The notes beneath the pieces are model-generated. The model made no database searches. It was given only the letters and a program-made list of their open reading frames with translations, and was not told the origin of the DNA. A DNA stretch of 64,000 nucleotides from an uncultured Bacteroidota bacterium. Lineage in GTDB: Bacteria > Bacteroidota > Bacteroidia > Chitinophagales > Saprospiraceae. Each line of letters starts with the position of its first letter. Position 1 is the stretch's first letter. The stretch is taken from the NCBI GenBank assembly GCA_937872515.1, contig CALMSX010000074.1:60674-124673 (forward strand). The letters are read 5' to 3'. Shown in pieces: positions 63,512-64,000 of the stretch. Made by a program: the position numbers and the translations under genes.

Positions 63512-64000
63512 TTATTCTACTTTGATAAATTTCCTATTGATTACCTGATCTCCGTAGTTGAATTGCAGAGAGTAGAATCCAGGAGCGATGTCCTTAACAG
63601 AAAGCTCTTGAGGATTGGTGGTATCAAAAGATACTTTTCTCACCAATTTACCTTGGGCATCCAATAGATCCATTTCAATTACCTGACCTTTAACGCCATT
63701 AAAATTAACGTTCAATTTGTCAGAAGTTGGGTTTGGATAGATTGAAAAATCAGTTACATCGAAACAATTGAATTCATGAGAAATGGTCTCAGAAATCTTG
63801 AATGAACCATCCAAGTCAAGTTCAACTAAACGATAGTAGTAAGTACCGTTAGATTTGATAGACACATCTTCAAAAGAATAGTCTTTACGAGAAGTTGAAT
63901 TGCTGTTGCTTTCAATAAAAGCTACTTTTTCAAATTCTCTACCATCCAATGATCTTTCTACATTGAATCCTTTGCTGTTTACTTCTGACTCGGTTGCCCA
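63512..64000 (-). CDS. T9SS type A sorting-domain protein, C-terminal part (runs off window)
   Basis: The frame stays open to position 64000, so only the last 162 residues are seen. They start with WATESEVNSKGFNVERS, a lead-in common before T9SS tails, followed by a beta-rich YYYRLVELDLDG unit and a type A sorting domain (FSIYPNPTSDKLNVNF to the end, KFIKVE). The true start and the main domains are outside the window. An apparent TTG start at 63949 is internal. Confidence 0.85.
   Translation of the reverse strand, partial: WATESEVNSKGFNVERSLDGREFEKVAFIESNSNSTSRKDYSFEDVSIKSNGTYYYRLVELDLDGSFKISETISHEFNCFDVTDFSIYPNPTSDKLNVNFNGVKGQVIEMDLLDAQGKLVRKVSFDTTNPQELSVKDIAPGFYSLQFNYGDQVINRKFIKVE

Noticed and set aside
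1..64000. Search for tRNA, rRNA, CRISPR arrays, insertion sequences and prophage
   Set aside because: No cloverleaf-like clusters, direct-repeat/spacer arrays, transposase motifs or integrase genes were seen. The only repeats are protein-level ones in surface proteins. A tRNA or covariance scan would be decisive.

Overview
The window reads as chromosomal DNA of a gliding-type Bacteroidota, most likely a member of the Saprospiria. The evidence is: (i) at least five exported proteins end in type IX secretion (T9SS) sorting domains of type A or type B (CHU_C); (ii) SprB-type repeats, PKD and P/Homo B domains occur, and the partial protein at the left edge carries a DDGS-DNC motif that I associate with Saprospiraceae surface proteins; (iii) many genes are preceded by the Bacteroidota -7 promoter element TAnnTTTG; (iv) menaquinone is made by the futalosine route (mqnD). 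The species cannot be fixed from sequence alone. No rRNA, tRNA, CRISPR array, insertion sequence or phage gene was seen.

Layout, left to right. 1-1723: start of a large secreted protein, cut by the window edge. 1830-2013: probable free-standing small RNA with its own promoter and terminator. 2106-7332: five-gene minus-strand operon with two coiled-coil proteins, an inner-membrane substrate-binding protein fused to a peptidoglycan-binding OmpA domain, and an ABC permease and ATPase; I know no described system with this make-up. 7450-12753: giant CHU_C surface protein. 13023-16643: lysS, plsC, folC. 16640-22884: electron-transfer operon (GltD-like ferredoxin oxidoreductase, pyruvate:ferredoxin oxidoreductase, dihydroorotate-dehydrogenase-like protein). 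23203-26926: an RsmF-like RNA methylase diverging from ridA-aroE-proline dehydrogenase. 26971-31952: prolyl oligopeptidase, thioredoxin-like protein, a secreted haem-c/copper monooxygenase with a T9SS tail, and an SDR enzyme. 31955-37844: 1322-residue multidomain surface protein, then a HEAT-like protein, a PAP2 phosphatase and a secreted hypothetical.

38026-41557: lysA, histidine-phosphatase lipoprotein, gamma-glutamyltransferase. 41625-43336: ABC-2 exporter. 43471-48122: SpoIIM / membrane protein / DUF4129 / DUF4350 membrane operon leading into mqnD. 48249-50843: PKD-containing T9SS protein. 50853-54813: DPP IV-type peptidase, an NAD-epimerase-like protein, a cytochrome c lipoprotein and a gamma-carbonic-anhydrase-like protein. 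54873-58944: GH53 galactanase, MFS carrier, alcohol-dehydrogenase-like enzyme, phosphoesterase. 58991-63454: hemE, a LexA-like repressor, accC and glycerate kinase. 63512-64000: C-terminal end of another T9SS cargo.

Most genes sit in short, tightly packed operons with 1-, 4- or 14-base overlaps. Two convergent pairs share the same four bases at their stop codons. The biology suggested is a surface-active heterotroph that degrades peptides, proline and galactans, exports large adhesins through T9SS, respires with menaquinone, and has a ferredoxin-linked pyruvate route for low-oxygen conditions.
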